From Symsagittifera roscoffensis (lineage: Eukaryota > Xenacoelomorpha > Acoela > Convolutidae), in contig NC_087064.1 of assembly GCF_963678635.1 (NCBI RefSeq), forward strand, positions 67,816,025 to 67,880,024: a stretch of DNA of 64,000 nucleotides, given 5' to 3'. This document shows positions 31,851 through 43,297 of the stretch, piece by piece (position 1 is the first letter of the stretch; every line of letters starts with the position of its first letter). A model generated the notes under the pieces. That model did not search any database and was not told the origin of the DNA. It saw only the letters and a list, made by a program, of their open reading frames with translations. A program made the translations under genes and the position numbers.

Positions 31851-32666
31851 GTGCCAGTAAACAGGATTAAATCGAAATGTAAAAACCGCAGAAACTATGA
31901 AAAGGGAGACTACCACGGGATGAGAAACCATCTAGCTGACCCAAACGTTCAGTTAAACACATGGGAAAAACTGAAAAACTGCATGAAAGAGTTAGTCGAA
32001 AAATTCGTGCCTTTAATTAAGATACGCAACAGTGGCAACCAAATGCGGCTAGCAAGGGCGGTGCGCATGAAGATAAAAGAAAAGAATAAAGACTGGAAAA
32101 CTTTCAAAAATTATCAAACAGCCGACAATTTAACCAAATGTAAAACCAAACGAAATGAAGTTAGATCTGCCACGCGATCGGAGGCACTCACACGTGAAAA
32201 AGAAATATCATCAGAAGTTAAAACTAATCCGAAAAAGTTCTGGAGTTACGCGCGCCAAAAAACTACCACAAGAGAAGCAATCCCCGCTTTAATAAAACCA
32301 AATGGTATGCTAACTGACACAGACGACGAAAAGGCAGAACTGCTCTCAAATTTCTTTGCATCGGTTTTCACTGACGAACCCCCGGGTAACTGGGAGATTA
32401 GCCCTCCACCAACCGCCAGCATTGATGACAACCTGGAGCTAAATATGAATGACATCCGAGAAGAACTCAATCGGTTAGACACTTCAAAGTCGCCTGGACC
32501 AGATGGAGTTCATCCTAGGGTCACATTTGAAGTACGGGAAATCATCTTAAAACCACTTTTGATTATTTTCGAAACCTCTTGGGAGACAAACAAATTACCC
32601 GGAGACTGGAAGTTGGCTTACATTTCTGCAATATTTAAAAAAAGTAAAAAAATCGATGGCAGATAA
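31851..32666 (+). pseudogene. LINE B region between endonuclease and RT, with RT N-terminus
   Basis: 271 codons. TNPKKFWSYARQKTTT is the conserved block before LINE RT, and LNRLDTSKSPGPDGVHPRV is RT block 0/1. The end (LPGDWKLAYISAIFKK) is RT motif 1. The frame stops at 32664-32666, just before ADNYRPIS, which follows in another frame. From there to 32936 the RT is fragmented by frame changes. Confidence 0.8.
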
Positions 32667-33763
32667 CTACAGACCAATCAGTTAAACAATGTTGCAAGTT
32701 ATTCGAAAAATTTGTTCGAAAGCATTTAATGGATCATTTCATTGAAAAAGGGCTAATAACAAATGCACAATACGGTTTTCGATCTGGACGTTCACTGAAC
32801 TAACAACTCCTGAAAGTAATTGATGACTCCACCAGGGCAATGGACAAACATGAAAATGTCGACGTGATATACTTGGACTTCAAAAAAGCCAAGACTAATC
32901 GGAGTTCTTAGGCAGTATGGAGTAACTAGAAGAACCTTGAACTGGATAACAGACTTTCTTTCGGGACGACAACAGAGAGTGGTAATCAACGATTCAAGAT
33001 CCTCATGGCAGCCAGTAAAAAGTGGGATACCCCAGGGTTCAGTACTCGGCCCAGTACTGTTTTTGATATACATCAACACAATGCCGGACAAAATAGTGTC
33101 AAATCTATTTCTGTTTGCTGACGATGCGGAATTATACCATCAAATTGAAGACAAATCGGATGTAACACGCATACATGAAGATTTACAATCACTAGAAACT
33201 TGGTCCGGCCAAAGTCTTTTCTTCTTTAATATCGACAAATGTGTTCACATGACAATAGGAAACAAGAAATTGGATATGGAGAGGATTTATAAAATCAATG
33301 GCGAAAACGTTAAAGTGCAACTCGAAAAAGACCTGGGTATCTGGCTTGACAACAAACTGACATTCGAACCACCCATCACTAAAAAAGCCAATAAGGCAAA
33401 CGGTATGATAGCAGTAGTTAAGAAAAGCTTCACTAAAGTCACGAAACAAGTATTTTTAAACATCTACAAATGCTTGATACGGCCACACCTTGAATTTGCG
33501 AACTTAATCTGGCACCCAAGACTGATCAAGCATCAAAATATCTTAGAAAACGTACAAAGAAGAGCGACGCGTCTAGTTAGTGGTATGAAAAATCTATCCT
33601 ATTACGAACGCCTTAAAGAACTGAATCTATCATCGCTGGAATACAGAAGGAAAAGAGGGACAATGATAGAAATGTATAAAATCTGCTATGGTTTGTATGA
33701 TAGGAATGCCACTGCGGGACTATTCGAGCGGAATGATAGGGATTCTAGAGGTAACGGATGTAA

Positions 33764-33771
33764 AGTAGTAG
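33764..33771. repeat. Target-site duplication of the hAT MITE (left copy)
   Basis: AGTAGTAG; the identical right copy is at 34352-34359. Removing the MITE plus one copy restores the LINE frame. Confidence 0.9.
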
Positions 33772-34351
33772 CAGGCATTTCGGGTTCGGGTTTTCGGGAA
33801 TTGGGTCGGGTTTTCGGGTTTTGAGACAAATTTCGGGTTTCGGGTCGGGTTTCGGGTTCAACAAATTTTCGGGTTCGGGTATTCAATTATGTCGGATTTC
33901 TAAAACCCGACTTTTGTTTGCTTTTTTCGGTTTCACCGAGGAATGCGTTTAATACGTACTTGTACGTTCCCATTTCATAATAATACAGCTTTATATTTCC
34001 GTTGAACTTTTTTGTTTTCTATATACATTCCCATTTTAATACACATTTATTGCATAATTATTGTTTTTACAGCTATTTTTATTGTTCACTGTAAGAGAAA
34101 GTTACACTCTAAAAACGCATCAAATTTATTGCGTCAACGTTCATACCATTTAATCTACCTGAAAATCGGGCATGTCGGGTATCGGGTCGGGTAATCGGGT
34201 TTTGAGATCTTTTTCGGGTTTCGGGCCGGGTTTCGGGTTTGAAATGAATGTCGGGTTCGGGTTTGAAGAAACCGTCGGGTTCGGGTTCGGGTTTTAGCTT
34301 ATCGGGTAATCGGGTTTCGGGTTTGAAAAATGTCGGGTCCCGAAATGCCTG
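33772..34351. mobile_element. hAT-type MITE, 580 bp, built of CGGGTT-like repeats
   Basis: The ends are perfect 13-bp inverted repeats CAGGCATTTCGGG / CCCGAAATGCCTG. The flanks are an exact 8-bp duplication AGTAGTAG (33764-33771 and 34352-34359). An 8-bp target duplication and CAG...CTG ends fit the hAT superfamily. Both subterminal zones consist of dense TCGGGTT / TTCGGG repeats in the same orientation, with an AT-rich centre (about 33900-34150). It encodes no transposase, so it is non-autonomous. Confidence 0.9.
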
Positions 34352-34586
34352 AGTAGTAGTACGTAAAGCAAATCTAGAAATGCGAAAAAATTTCTTCACA
34401 ATTAGAGCACCTCTCGACTGGAACAATCTGCCACAGGAAACAGTGCAAAGCAAGACCATCGACGAATTCAAGTGGAAACTGGACAAACATTGGAAAGCGA
34501 TTGGAATTGACATGTACGAATTCGAACGGAGATAGGAAAAAAACATTTGAAATGACCACAAGAGGCACTGCCTAATGGTCATAAGA

Positions 34587-34606
34587 ACTTGACTTGACTT
34601 GACTTG
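34587..34606. repeat. (ACTTG)4 tail of LINE B
   Basis: Four ACTTG pentamers directly after the LINE 3' end; this type of short repeated tail marks the 3' terminus of CR1/L2-like LINEs. Confidence 0.7.
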
Positions 34607-34801
34607 GTATGGCTCTATCCAGCTTGTGCACTGACCGTAACAAAACGAAAGGGCCCCTTTTGTAACCTCTAAAAAAATAGACAAGCTTACGTTGGCGAAA
34701 CATTGAAATTTAGACGTAAAAAGGTTTTGATAGATAATTTTGTAAGTTGACTGCCTAAGTTTTTATCTTCATTGATCAATTTTAGTTAAGTTATTTTTCA
34801 G

Positions 34802-35365
34802 GACGCATGAAACATGTTGGGAATGAGAATTCGTTTTCAGTATTCAGATCTGTAATAATTACAACTCAAGAAGTGACAACGGACGAAAATGCTTTTAGTC
34901 AGACTTACAACGAATTTGTGACTGTAAATGTAGTAATCAAGACGTTCAAACCATCTGTTTGCCCAACCAGCAAACGGAGTTTTTGGGAGGACGTTCTTCA
35001 AACTTTCTGTCGTCTGTGCCACGATGATCTAGCCAAGTTGGTTCTCAAATATGTCATTTTAAACCAAACGGCTATTGACAATCTGTCTGAAATACCGATT
35101 TTGTTTGACCTCACAGTCCGCGATGAAGTCGAAATAGTCGGCATATTAAAAGAATTAAAACTTGTTTGCTCCACTAAATTACTAAAGTATTCTAGAAATT
35201 CCGCCTTGTTAGATACGAAAAAATTAGAAACAATCTTTTGGGATCCCACTGATCTTACCAAGTCAATCAATAATCTGCCGAATCCAGGCAAGTGGTGTCA
35301 GAGAACGTCAACTAGTGTTATTCATGTCGTAGGAGCTTGTGCATCCTGGATTAATGCTCCTGAGG
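34802..35365 (+). CDS. SHCBP1-like/MYND gene, first recognised exon (N-terminal helical part)
   Basis: The exon follows a clear acceptor (TTATTTTTCAG at 34791-34801) and ends before GTTAGT at 35366; it starts with two bases of a split codon and ends phase 1. It encodes about 188 residues, mostly helical, ending with VIHVVGACASWINAPEG. The HVV block precedes the beta-helix in vertebrate SHCBP1 as I remember it, which supports the family assignment. Upstream exons with the start codon were not found; they may lie 5' of LINE B or to the left. The ATG at 34807 is internal to the exon and not taken as the start. Confidence 0.6.
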
Positions 35366-36144
35366 GTTAGTAGATGTTATAGACTTTCTGATATTGAATA
35401 TACTTTTAATTAGGGTGCACTTTAAACAAAAATTGTAGGTTACACGACATTGTGCTCCAGCATAATTTTTCCCTGACTTTTTATCGTACACTTTAGAAGC
35501 TATAAGTTTTAACAATTGATAACTTTCAAGAGGAACTATATCTCCATGAGTGTGCACTTGGTGAGTGGAAGATACTGTACTTGAACTGAAAAAAAAAGAT
35601 CGAGCAGAAGGATTGGTATTTAGACTAGACTGGCTTCAGTCTTCAGAAAAGCGAATGCCAGAAACGGAAACACGGAGAACACGTTTTCCATTACCTGTTT
35701 TCATGAATAAAAACGAACATTTTCTATAATCGATTTATTTCTTGTTTCTAAATTAGTTTTTTATTACAGCATGTTGGCAACAAAGCATGTTTTAAATTAT
35801 CAGATAATTTGTTCCACTGCAGACTCAATTTAAATCAATTTCAAACGCATGGTAATTTTTCCATAATTTATTCATTTCCTTCACCCGCAATTTATAGCAA
35901 CTAAATCATCCTTAATTCAATTTTCATATGATACAGTGGCTTTGCAGCTATCGCAAAGTATTCGTTCTGGTCCGCCTCATAACCTAAGGAAGCTAAGTAC
36001 ACTTACTGAGCCGACTACAGAAATCAAACACCAGCAGCTATAGAGAAGCTTAAACGAGCTAACAGAAGTTGTCTGCGAGTTTTTTAATTCCAAGTTTCTC
36101 AAGTCAGCTACCTTTGTGCTAGCCTCAATCGCAACCAAGACGGG

Positions 36145-38035
36145 TTGAGCGATGAAACAGCCCAGCTTGAGCATTGCTTGGCTCAATCCTCAATTGCTGA
36201 TCACGAGCAGCTTGACGCTATTACCGTTGATGCAAAATGCGACAAACTATTTGATCAATATCCGGAAACACAGAAAGCCGCTCGCCAAACTCTTTCAGCC
36301 GCAAAGAGAATGAAAGCTGCTTTCAGTCAGCCTATCAACCACCTTGCATCTACACATATCGAATCTAAAAAGATCACACCAAGATTGCTGCAGCTGATTC
36401 TGCCTAACTTCAATGGAAATTTCACTACCTGGCTAAGCATCATTGATCAATTTCAACCAACCGTCCATGACATTGAGAAGCTGTCAGAAATTGATGTATC
36501 TCACGAGACATGCTTTTAAACTCACCACGAAGTTGGAGACGACAGAAATCAATTACGAGGTAGCGCGTCAGTGCTAGAGCAGAGTTTAAAAATGATCGAG
36601 TCATCCATCGCAAGCTCCTGTCAAGGGCTCAGGGTTTTACTGCAGTATGAACGGATAACAAATCGCAGCTGCGTCAGCTACACTCAGTCCTCAATGAGGC
36701 TTTGCAATCAATTAAGGCACTTAAACGATCAGTCGAAAATGATTTGTGGCATTTTTTTTTTCAAAAGTTTTGATCATGAATCTGAAGGCATGGATAACTA
36801 CTAATGATAGGACTGACGCTCTTGACTTCGATCGACTCAGGTCTTCAGAGGTTGTTGAAAGATCTCATTCTCGACCTCAGAAATTGGAGCTTAAGCTGCA
36901 GATGTTTTGAAAGAAACGAACCGATCTCATAAGAATGGATTCTCTTTACCACAGTGTAAAGTTCAAATCTGCCAAGACAGACATCAATTTGGCAGTGTGA
37001 GACATACAGATCGTTGACGCAATCAGAACGAAAGAACTTTGTAGTGACCAGCAATAGGATGTGCTCCAATTGTTTGTGTGCCCTTAAACATCACTGTGCG
37101 ACATGTCAAATACAAATCTTCATGGCAGCTCTAGCCAACCTAATCCTCATCTCACGGTGACCATAGATGCTCTTCAAATCAACCGAACTGGAACCATTGC
37201 AGTTCTTCAAACTTCGATCTCAGAACGATCGATTTCATCACTTGGGAGGGCTCGCTGACAATTTCGCTCAGAAGAACGTCATCGCCCTTTAGGCCTTGGT
37301 ATCGAACCAATAGAAGATCCAGATGGCATAATTGGAGTGAACCAGAATGCGCTATGTCTTCTCATGGTCTAATGAATCTCACAGTTCTGCAAAGTCTGAT
37401 AACAATTTCGAAGCTTCTTGTGCGGTTTTGGGAAACATCACGGATCACGAGAAGTCAATTACACAAATCACAGCCACAGCGCTACAAACTATCAGCAAGT
37501 ACAACTGAGCCAAACCAGCTTGCGACCAGCCTAATAAAATTGATCTCCTGCTTTGCCAATCCGTCTACACATTGTGAAGTCACGGAATGTCATGAAGGAA
37601 CTATACTGTTAACTGACACGGTGCTTGGTTGGAGAGTCTCAGTTTTTGCTGATATCGACCACGAAGTCCTAACACGAAAACACTGGCCACTGTATGAAAT
37701 CAACTTTCTTGATGGTCAGTCCTTTAAATTTGAGAGAATCTGGAAAATTGAAGATATTCCTTCATCTCCAGAATCTCAACACTCATGAAACAAGCTTGAG
37801 TGTATCCGACATTTGGATCGGACTACTACATATTGCTCAGATAGACGAGCTATGGTTAGATTGCCTATCAGGAAATCACAGGGGATCTACGAAATCACCC
37901 ATGAATGGCTGCCCGATATTAGTCATTCAGCACCCAAAGCTTTCCTGCAATTCATTTCCAATGAAAAGAAGCTACGAGAGAATCGTGAAGCCAGTAATCA
38001 ATATAACGATTTTTTCCAAGAGTCTATTTTGTTAA
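36145..38035 (+). mobile_element. Decayed BEL/Pao retrotransposon fragment in an intron of host gene 1
   Basis: LILPNFNGNFTTWLSIIDQF, followed by VHDIEKLSEID, is the conserved gag block of BEL/Pao elements. Further on, ILLTDTVLGWRVS and WKIEDIPSSPESQ resemble the region between BEL/Pao protease and RT (a TxxGWxxS block followed by FWxxEEIP). MVRLPIRK follows near 37855. Frames change repeatedly and stops are frequent. No LTR was identified. The fragment lies entirely inside the intron 35366-38236, in the same orientation as the gene. Confidence 0.5.
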
Positions 38036-38236
38036 ATTCATGTCTAAGTTTTCACATTTATTTTTCGCTTTTTTAATAATGATTTTGTCGGTTTTATTAG
38101 CTTGCTGACCTACCTATTTACTAAATTGTATGTTTGCTGCCATGTGTATGTAAGCAGGATTCCTAAATGAAACGATTGAAATGTTTCCTTGGGTTTTTAA
38201 AGTTGCTGCTTTATAAACTGGAATTAGCTGTTTCAG

Positions 38237-38410
38237 GCTACGAAATCCACCGGCCTGAGCGTGTGCCGCGAGAAGAGGGGCACAAGGGGACAACGACTGA
38301 TGCCTCTGCAGATGGAGGGGGAGGGGGCTTCAAAGTGATCTACTATTCAGACTCTTTCTTCGAGAGTAATTTCTTTCCCAGCCACGGGGACATCATCCTT
38401 TTGTACCCAG
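38237..38410 (+). CDS. SHCBP1-like/MYND gene, exon 2 (linker into beta-helix)
   Basis: The acceptor TGTTTCAG ends at 38236 and the donor CCCAG|GTAGCA lies at 38411. Entry phase 1 joins G from the previous exon with GC to give Gly; exit is phase 1. The product has an Arg/Glu-rich and Gly-rich linker (EGHKG, DGGGGG), then FKVIYYSDSFFESNFF and GDIILLYPG. The last block fits GDTVIVCPGHY at the start of the SHCBP1 beta-helix. The exon ends exactly inside this PG turn and is completed by the next exon as PGNYY. Confidence 0.75.
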
Positions 38411-40129
38411 GTAGCAACAATAACCACTGTGATATATTTCTTAAAATAAAAATAATTAAAATAGGAATACAAACAAGTGGTAATGGTTTCTGTGAACTGG
38501 GTGCTCTGCGCCCATAACCACTAGAAGCTTTCATAAATAAAGCTTACGTGTCAGTGAACCAAGAGAAGACACTTATTAGGGTCGTGTGAGGTGTTTTCAG
38601 GAAAGAATTCTAAAAGTAGTTCGAGCTCTTTTTTCATAATTGACTTCTGACCTCTTTCGCTTTGGATTAGCAAGTGCTATCAAATAGGAACACACTTGTT
38701 TCCATGTAATCAACTTGTCTTACCGAGTTATTGAATCATTTTCCGAAATCTGTTTTTGGTCAATCAACCGACAGTTTTTTACCATGTCTGCATTTTAAAT
38801 ACCCGTTCTCCTCGAATTTTGTTTTTATTTTTGTTTAATTTTACGAGCTTCGATTTGGTATAATTTCAGTTTTTTTGTTTTTCTTTATTTATTGTACTTG
38901 AAAGGCACTTTTGAATTGTTTTTGTGGTCTCATATTGCGTCGCTTCATCGGCAAGTTTTGTTTTGACGCTTGTATGTGTTTTGATGGGGTACATGAATTT
39001 TTTGGAAATTTTTTTATTTTGACTCAACGGTTGTCTGCTGTAGCATTGTCTCCATTGTTGCCGCTCCGTAAGTTTTGCGCCGAAACCAACTCAACCTTCA
39101 GTTTTTATATTTGAGTATGTTTTGAAATTATTTTTGTTATAAAGTTAAGTCGAGATAAACAAATATTTAATATATATATAGTTTTTTCCGACATTGAAAG
39201 TTTTTCCGCTATTGAGACTTCCTTCTTATTTGTTTTAGCCGATAGTGTACCATGCTGTTTGTGTTTGTAACTTTTCCGAAGCTCCGCATTGCCTCTGTTT
39301 AGAAAAGTCAAGCTAGAAGAAAAGTCAAGCTCTCCAATAACAAAAATATAAATGACCTTATTTTTTTAACAAGCTTTGAGGACTTTGTTACCGCTCGGTA
39401 ATATTTGTTTGAATGATTATTAAATCCCTATATTTGTGTTTCTCGAATAGAACTTCATCGCATACAATTGTTCTGGACCGTTGGTAGTGTTTTTTTTTCT
39501 AATTAGATAATTTTTTTTATCGTTTTTGTTGCTTTTGTCTTATTTGCCGTTGGCTTGATTCCAATTATTTGTTTCCGTTATATCGCAAATAATGAGAAGC
39601 AGCTCCTCTTTGCCTCTGTATAGTTTCCAGGTTTTCCAATTGATTAAAGAACATTTTTTATTTAGTTTTCCTTATTAGTCTAAGATCTTAAAAATTCAAA
39701 TCTCAAGGCCGCATATTTTTTGGAAAGGCTTCAAAAAAGTGAGTCTTTTTTACAACTCTGTTGTATATGTATAATGCAAAGCTACATTGAAGACATCCGA
39801 TACATTTTCAGTTGTCTCGTTTTAAAGTTGTTGCCTGTCGCTAGCAAATCTACACTAAGGCCTTAGTTTTCCATTTTTTTCGACAGTAGAACGTGTGACT
39901 GAAATTGCTGCTTTATAGTTTTCGAAAAATAAATGAGCTTTTTTTGGTGCTGTTTGTTTGTTTCTCATTCTCTTCAAAGTTTGAAAGTTTCAAAAATGTA
40001 ATTTTTCTTGACCAACTTCTGGTTTTTTATTCACGATGTATGATGCTCAATGCGTAGACAACTTCTTTCACTGCAAAAAATTTATGCATGTTCAATGAAT
40101 ATTTCCAAATTGAATCGAGGCGAGCTAAT

Positions 40130-41370
40130 GTGTGCAGTGTCATATTGAAGCACTTCCATGTGTGATTTGGATTCAAAAAAATAGCTCAAAAGTATGCCGG
40201 TGTCGAGAAAAGTATGCCTGTGGTCTGAGATTTTCTGGTTTTCAGACTAATTGAATTTAAGAGTTTTAGTGACACTAACAATTCATTTTTTATGACGCTC
40301 AATTTTATTATACCGCAATTTCAACGTATTTTCGGCAGTATTTACTTCTCATCTTGCATTTTCTACCTAGTTTCATCGTCCATTACAGAAAAAATGCAAC
40401 AACAAAACTATTTGATTTTTTTTTCTGTTATTTGTGGATTTCTTTACTAAATGGTAGGCAGAATTTTGCGCTACTTGCTCAGAATTTGGTTATCCCTTCC
40501 ATATTGCTACGACCATTGAAAATGGTTAGGAACTTTGTATTAAGGTGTGTTTACACAAGCAAAGCTTGCGTGATCGTATGAACTCTTTTTTTCCAACTTA
40601 AGCCGCAAATATTAGTGTGATTTTGAAAGTGTTCATTTTGATCAATAACCAACTGTTAAATACAGCCACTAACGATATTAACACAGACTATTATGTTACA
40701 AATAGCACGTAAGCTTCAAGGTGTCTTGAATCGGTAGCGTAGTGGTAGGAAAGGAGACCTCAACAAAATTAGAGGGTTTGAACCTGTGCAGGGTTGGATG
40801 TCAAATATCATATTAAAGCCGTTTCAGTCGTGATTCGAGTCAGTTTAAACAGTTTGCAAAAAAATTCCCAGTGTCGAGAAAAACCGGTTTGAAGTTTTCA
40901 GATTTTGTCTAATTTTGAGCGAGTAAAGTGAGCGAGCAGGCTTCTTTATGCTTAATTTAAGCCGTTTACAATAACTTATTCAATTTTAGTATAAGCTCAA
41001 TTTTATTTTCACTCGAGTAAATCTACCCTAGTTTTTCAAATCTTATCTAATCATTTTTCTTCAAAATTTGTTGTCCGGTTTGTCTATTTCACTATGACTG
41101 TCGAACGTGCCTTTTCGAGTTTTTTTGTTCAGATCCTTTTAGCACACCACCCAGAAATAACGACACTAATTTAACTCAAAAAAATAAATTGAGTTGCATA
41201 TTTAATTGAGTTTTATTTGAAGGATTGAATATGTTTTTTTTTAGTTTTGTTTTCTTGTCGTATTTAGGGCTACCATTTGCCGTTTTTAGTATTGTCGTTT
41301 TATAGATTGAGACTAGAAAAATACAATTCTAATTTTTTTCTTAACAGAACAGTTTGTAAAAGCTTTTTGC
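40130..41370 (+). repeat. Dispersed repeat family R2, two adjacent copies
   Basis: Shared landmarks are CAGTGTCGAGAAAAACC, a TCTAATTT(T/C)GAGC block, TTAATTTAAGCCGTT, and GCTACTTGCTCAG near the end. Copies with these landmarks lie at about 40130-40520 (partial), 40795-41370, 44700-45130 and 62340-62880. No coding capacity, and ends are not defined. It appears only in non-coding DNA of the two host genes. Confidence 0.6.
40734..40790 (+). repeat. tRNA-like (SINE head-like) block
   Basis: GTAGCGTAGTGGTAGG resembles an A box and GGGTTTGAACCTG a B box, spaced about 40 bases as in tRNA-derived SINEs. The flanks do not form an acceptor stem, so it is not a functional tRNA gene. Confidence 0.45.
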
Positions 41371-41663
41371 TCTGTTTCCAAGCATGCATTGCCTCGTATC
41401 AAAGTCGTAGCAAAAAAGTGCCAAAAACGTTTGTGGCCCTATCACTTTGATCAAGAACAGCGCTAAAATTTTATGTTTTTCCGTTAAGTTTTAGAAATCG
41501 ACCCATCCCTTAGTGGTGAAATTTTTAAGGAATTTTCAGCAGCCGCTCCATAGTCTTGGGTCAATTCGGTGCTAGCGTTTTTTTATATTTGTGCTAATCA
41601 TTAGTTGTGCTAACCATTATTTGATACTTGTGCTAACCATTACCTGTGCGGATCTTAATAACT

Positions 41664-41695
41664 ATCCCCCCCGCTATTGCAAAAGGGGGGGATAA
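41664..41695. repeat. Perfect inverted repeat with C7/G7 runs
   Basis: TATCCCCCCC and GGGGGGGATA form a 10-bp perfect stem with a 12-base loop. A further run of about twelve G follows at 41775, within 90 bases, and short TGTGCTAACCATTATT copies flank the area. Confidence 0.7.
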
Positions 41696-41875
41696 TTAAC
41701 AAGGTACAAAATTCGTGCATGCTTAAATGTGCGATTCTTTCTTAAATGTGGATTCATTCGTTACGAAGTACCAGGGGGGGGGGGGGCGGGATAGCTAACA
41801 AGATCCTCTGTGCTAACCATTATTTAGTTCAGCATTGCAGAACTAAACTACAGCTTATAGGTAATATTTGTTTAG

Positions 41876-42129
41876 GGAACTATTACTGTGGCTGGCAAGT
41901 GCGCTCTATTTTCGTAGTCCCAAGTGTAGAGCTTTACGGAGTGAATAATGGCATCCACGAACTAGATGTTGTCGGCACCTCTCGCTACTCGGAGCTGTGT
42001 TCGACAGATGGAGGTCTCTTGGACGTGGGATCCTCTTTCTACCAACCATTTCCAATATATAATATTTTCGCAAACCTGACTGTCAGATCTCGCCAAGACG
42101 GCCGACCAATCTCTGTGCGAGGAGCGGAG
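41876..42129 (+). CDS. SHCBP1-like/MYND gene, exon 3 (beta-helix)
   Basis: The acceptor TTTGTTTAG ends at 41875 and the donor GAG|GTACTT lies at 42130. Two bases complete the Gly codon from exon 2, and the exon leaves in phase 0. It encodes NYYCGWQVRSIFVVPSVELYG and then IYNIFANLTVRSRQDGRPIS, successive strands of a right-handed parallel beta-helix. VELYGVNN corresponds to IELEGYG in SHCBP1 as remembered. Spacing of hydrophobic strands is about 22-25 residues per turn. Confidence 0.75.
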
Positions 42130-42235
42130 GTACTTCTATAGTTAATACCGAATTGTTGGCATATTTTTTCGGTGAGGATGTGAACGAAGTTAGCTTACCT
42201 AAAACTGCTCATTTCGACGTCGGATTTCTTCTTAT

Positions 42236-42520
42236 TAAAAGTAATGAACGTAGTGTAGTGAAGACTCTTATATAGGTCTTGCTAATTTTTCGTTTTTTTT
42301 CAGGCAAAAGTTAAAAAGTGTTCATGCTCAGTTTTGATTTTTTTTGTTCTGTTCATTTCGTTGGTTAAAAGGAAGGCAAACTCCACTATCGAACAGCAAA
42401 ATTGTAAAGATGACGACAAACGTGATCGACTTCTTGTTTTGAAAATGGAGTTTAATTATCAGATTTCCCAGCGAAAAATAAAAAAAAATACCTATTGATT
42501 CAATTTTCTTTTAGTGGGTT
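42236..42520 (+). repeat. Dispersed repeat family R1, copy 1
   Basis: Landmarks AATGAACGTAGTG, TATATAGGT, a GTTCA(T/C)GCTCA block, AAGGAAGGCAAACTCCACTA and TATCGAACAGCAAAATTG also occur, with changes, at 57560-58180 and 61590-61900. All three lie in introns, + orientation. No coding capacity. Confidence 0.65.
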
Positions 42521-42715
42521 AATTTCATCAAAAAAATTTTCTAAAAATTGAAAGAGCTTAAAAGCCATCTGTTTTTTTTTCATCGAATTTCGAATGTTGA
42601 GATTTAAGAAAAACAAGTTAGTTTTATTTGGTTTCCTTGAGGTCATTACACCTTTCCAACTGTCAGTTGGCTGTTTTTTTTTCTTCATTTTTTGTGATCG
42701 AATGGTTGTTGTCAG

Positions 42716-42910
42716 GTGCACCTGTTGCTGTTCAACTGTTGTCTGAAAACTGCCCACTTCCCTGCCATTCTATTCTCTCCATCATCTGTTGGGACCCTGC
42801 TAATGAGGAGGTGTTTCGTGTCTGGGGCCATGGACAGCTGCCTGGTGCTAGGCAAGGCCTCCGACATATCTGCCGTGCAACACATTGATATCTCTCTGAA
42901 AGACTGCAAG
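42716..42910 (+). CDS. SHCBP1-like/MYND gene, exon 4 (beta-helix)
   Basis: The acceptor TTGTTGTCAG ends at 42715 and the donor AAG|GTACAA lies at 42911; 65 codons, phase 0 on both sides. The product VHLLLFNCCLKTAHFPAILF and GTLLMRRCFVSGAMDSCLVL continues the beta-helix with the typical pattern of a Cys or Asn ladder. Comparison with SHCBP1 (LENCVLQCETTGVTV, from memory) gives the same register. Confidence 0.8.
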
Positions 42911-43059
42911 GTACAATCGCTCAGTCGACCTGAGAGACTTTTTGATTGAGTCGCTGTAAATACTTTGATCTCTGCGGCTCAGAAGATATTTATCAGTTTT
43001 TATGATGTTTTGAGAAGGCACGGAAAATCAGTTTGGCCGACCTTCTTTTTTTTTGAAAA

Positions 43060-43160
43060 TCCGCCTTCTAGAGAAATGCTAGATCCACCCCTGCCTTAAT
43101 GAAGATCCACCCCTGCCTTAATACTAGATCCACCCCCTGCCATAATGAAATGGGTAGCGA
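43060..43160. repeat. Short repeats of a hAT-MITE-like end (GATCCACCCCTGCC)
   Basis: CTAGATCCACCCCTGCCTTAA-like blocks occur three times in a row (about 43080-43145), preceded by GAAAATCCGCC. The same ordered blocks, GAAAATCCGCC then CTAGATCCGCCCC, end the MITE-like element at 63506-63884. Confidence 0.55.
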
Positions 43161-43297
43161 ATGGTAACATGTTTCCGTGTTATCCCGTTCCTTAATTGTA
43201 AAGGTTTACAGATATTTGCTTTCACAGATTCCTTAATCTAAAAGACAGAAGCCTGCTTGGGAAATCATTTAATAGTATTCATTCTGATCATGTTCAG

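Larger units (their letters stand above)
32667..34533 (+). pseudogene. LINE B reverse transcriptase palm to C-terminus, interrupted by a MITE
   Basis: From 32937 a long frame carries SGIPQGSVLGPVLFLIYIN, the FADD box (33114-33125) and the C-terminal LEFANLIWHPRLIKHQN and RATRLVSGM. At 33771 the frame is cut by a DNA transposon. If the 588 bases from 33772 to 34359 (element plus one target copy) are left out, the same frame resumes with the CR1/L2-type end (APLDWNNLPQETV) and stops near 34533. The insertion is therefore recent relative to this LINE. Confidence 0.8.
31580..34608 (+). mobile_element. 5'-truncated CR1/L2-like LINE (LINE B)
   Basis: The element begins within the endonuclease (ILLLYDFID at about 31588, where active copies have GDFN), continues through RT and ends with a pentamer tail (ACTTG)n at 34587-34606. 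It has frameshifts near 31820 and 32665 and a 580-bp DNA transposon in its C-terminal region. It is unlike LINE A in sequence and lies on the opposite strand. Confidence 0.8.
38411..41875. other. Intron of host gene 1 (3.5 kb, AT-rich, repeats)
   Basis: No open frame of note. It holds a tRNA-like block at 40734-40790, copies of a dispersed AT-rich repeat (about 40130-40520 and 40795-41370), several TGTGCTAACCATTATT repeats around 41590-41830, and a C/G-run hairpin at 41664-41695. Confidence 0.6.

Noticed and set aside
40734-40790. Functional tRNA gene
   Set aside because: A- and B-box-like motifs exist here and at 51013 and 54415, but no acceptor stem or anticodon arm can be paired.
42716-42949. 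Start of an independent small gene at the GTG
   Set aside because: The stretch is bounded by acceptor and donor sites whose phases fit the neighbouring beta-helix exons, so it is an internal exon.
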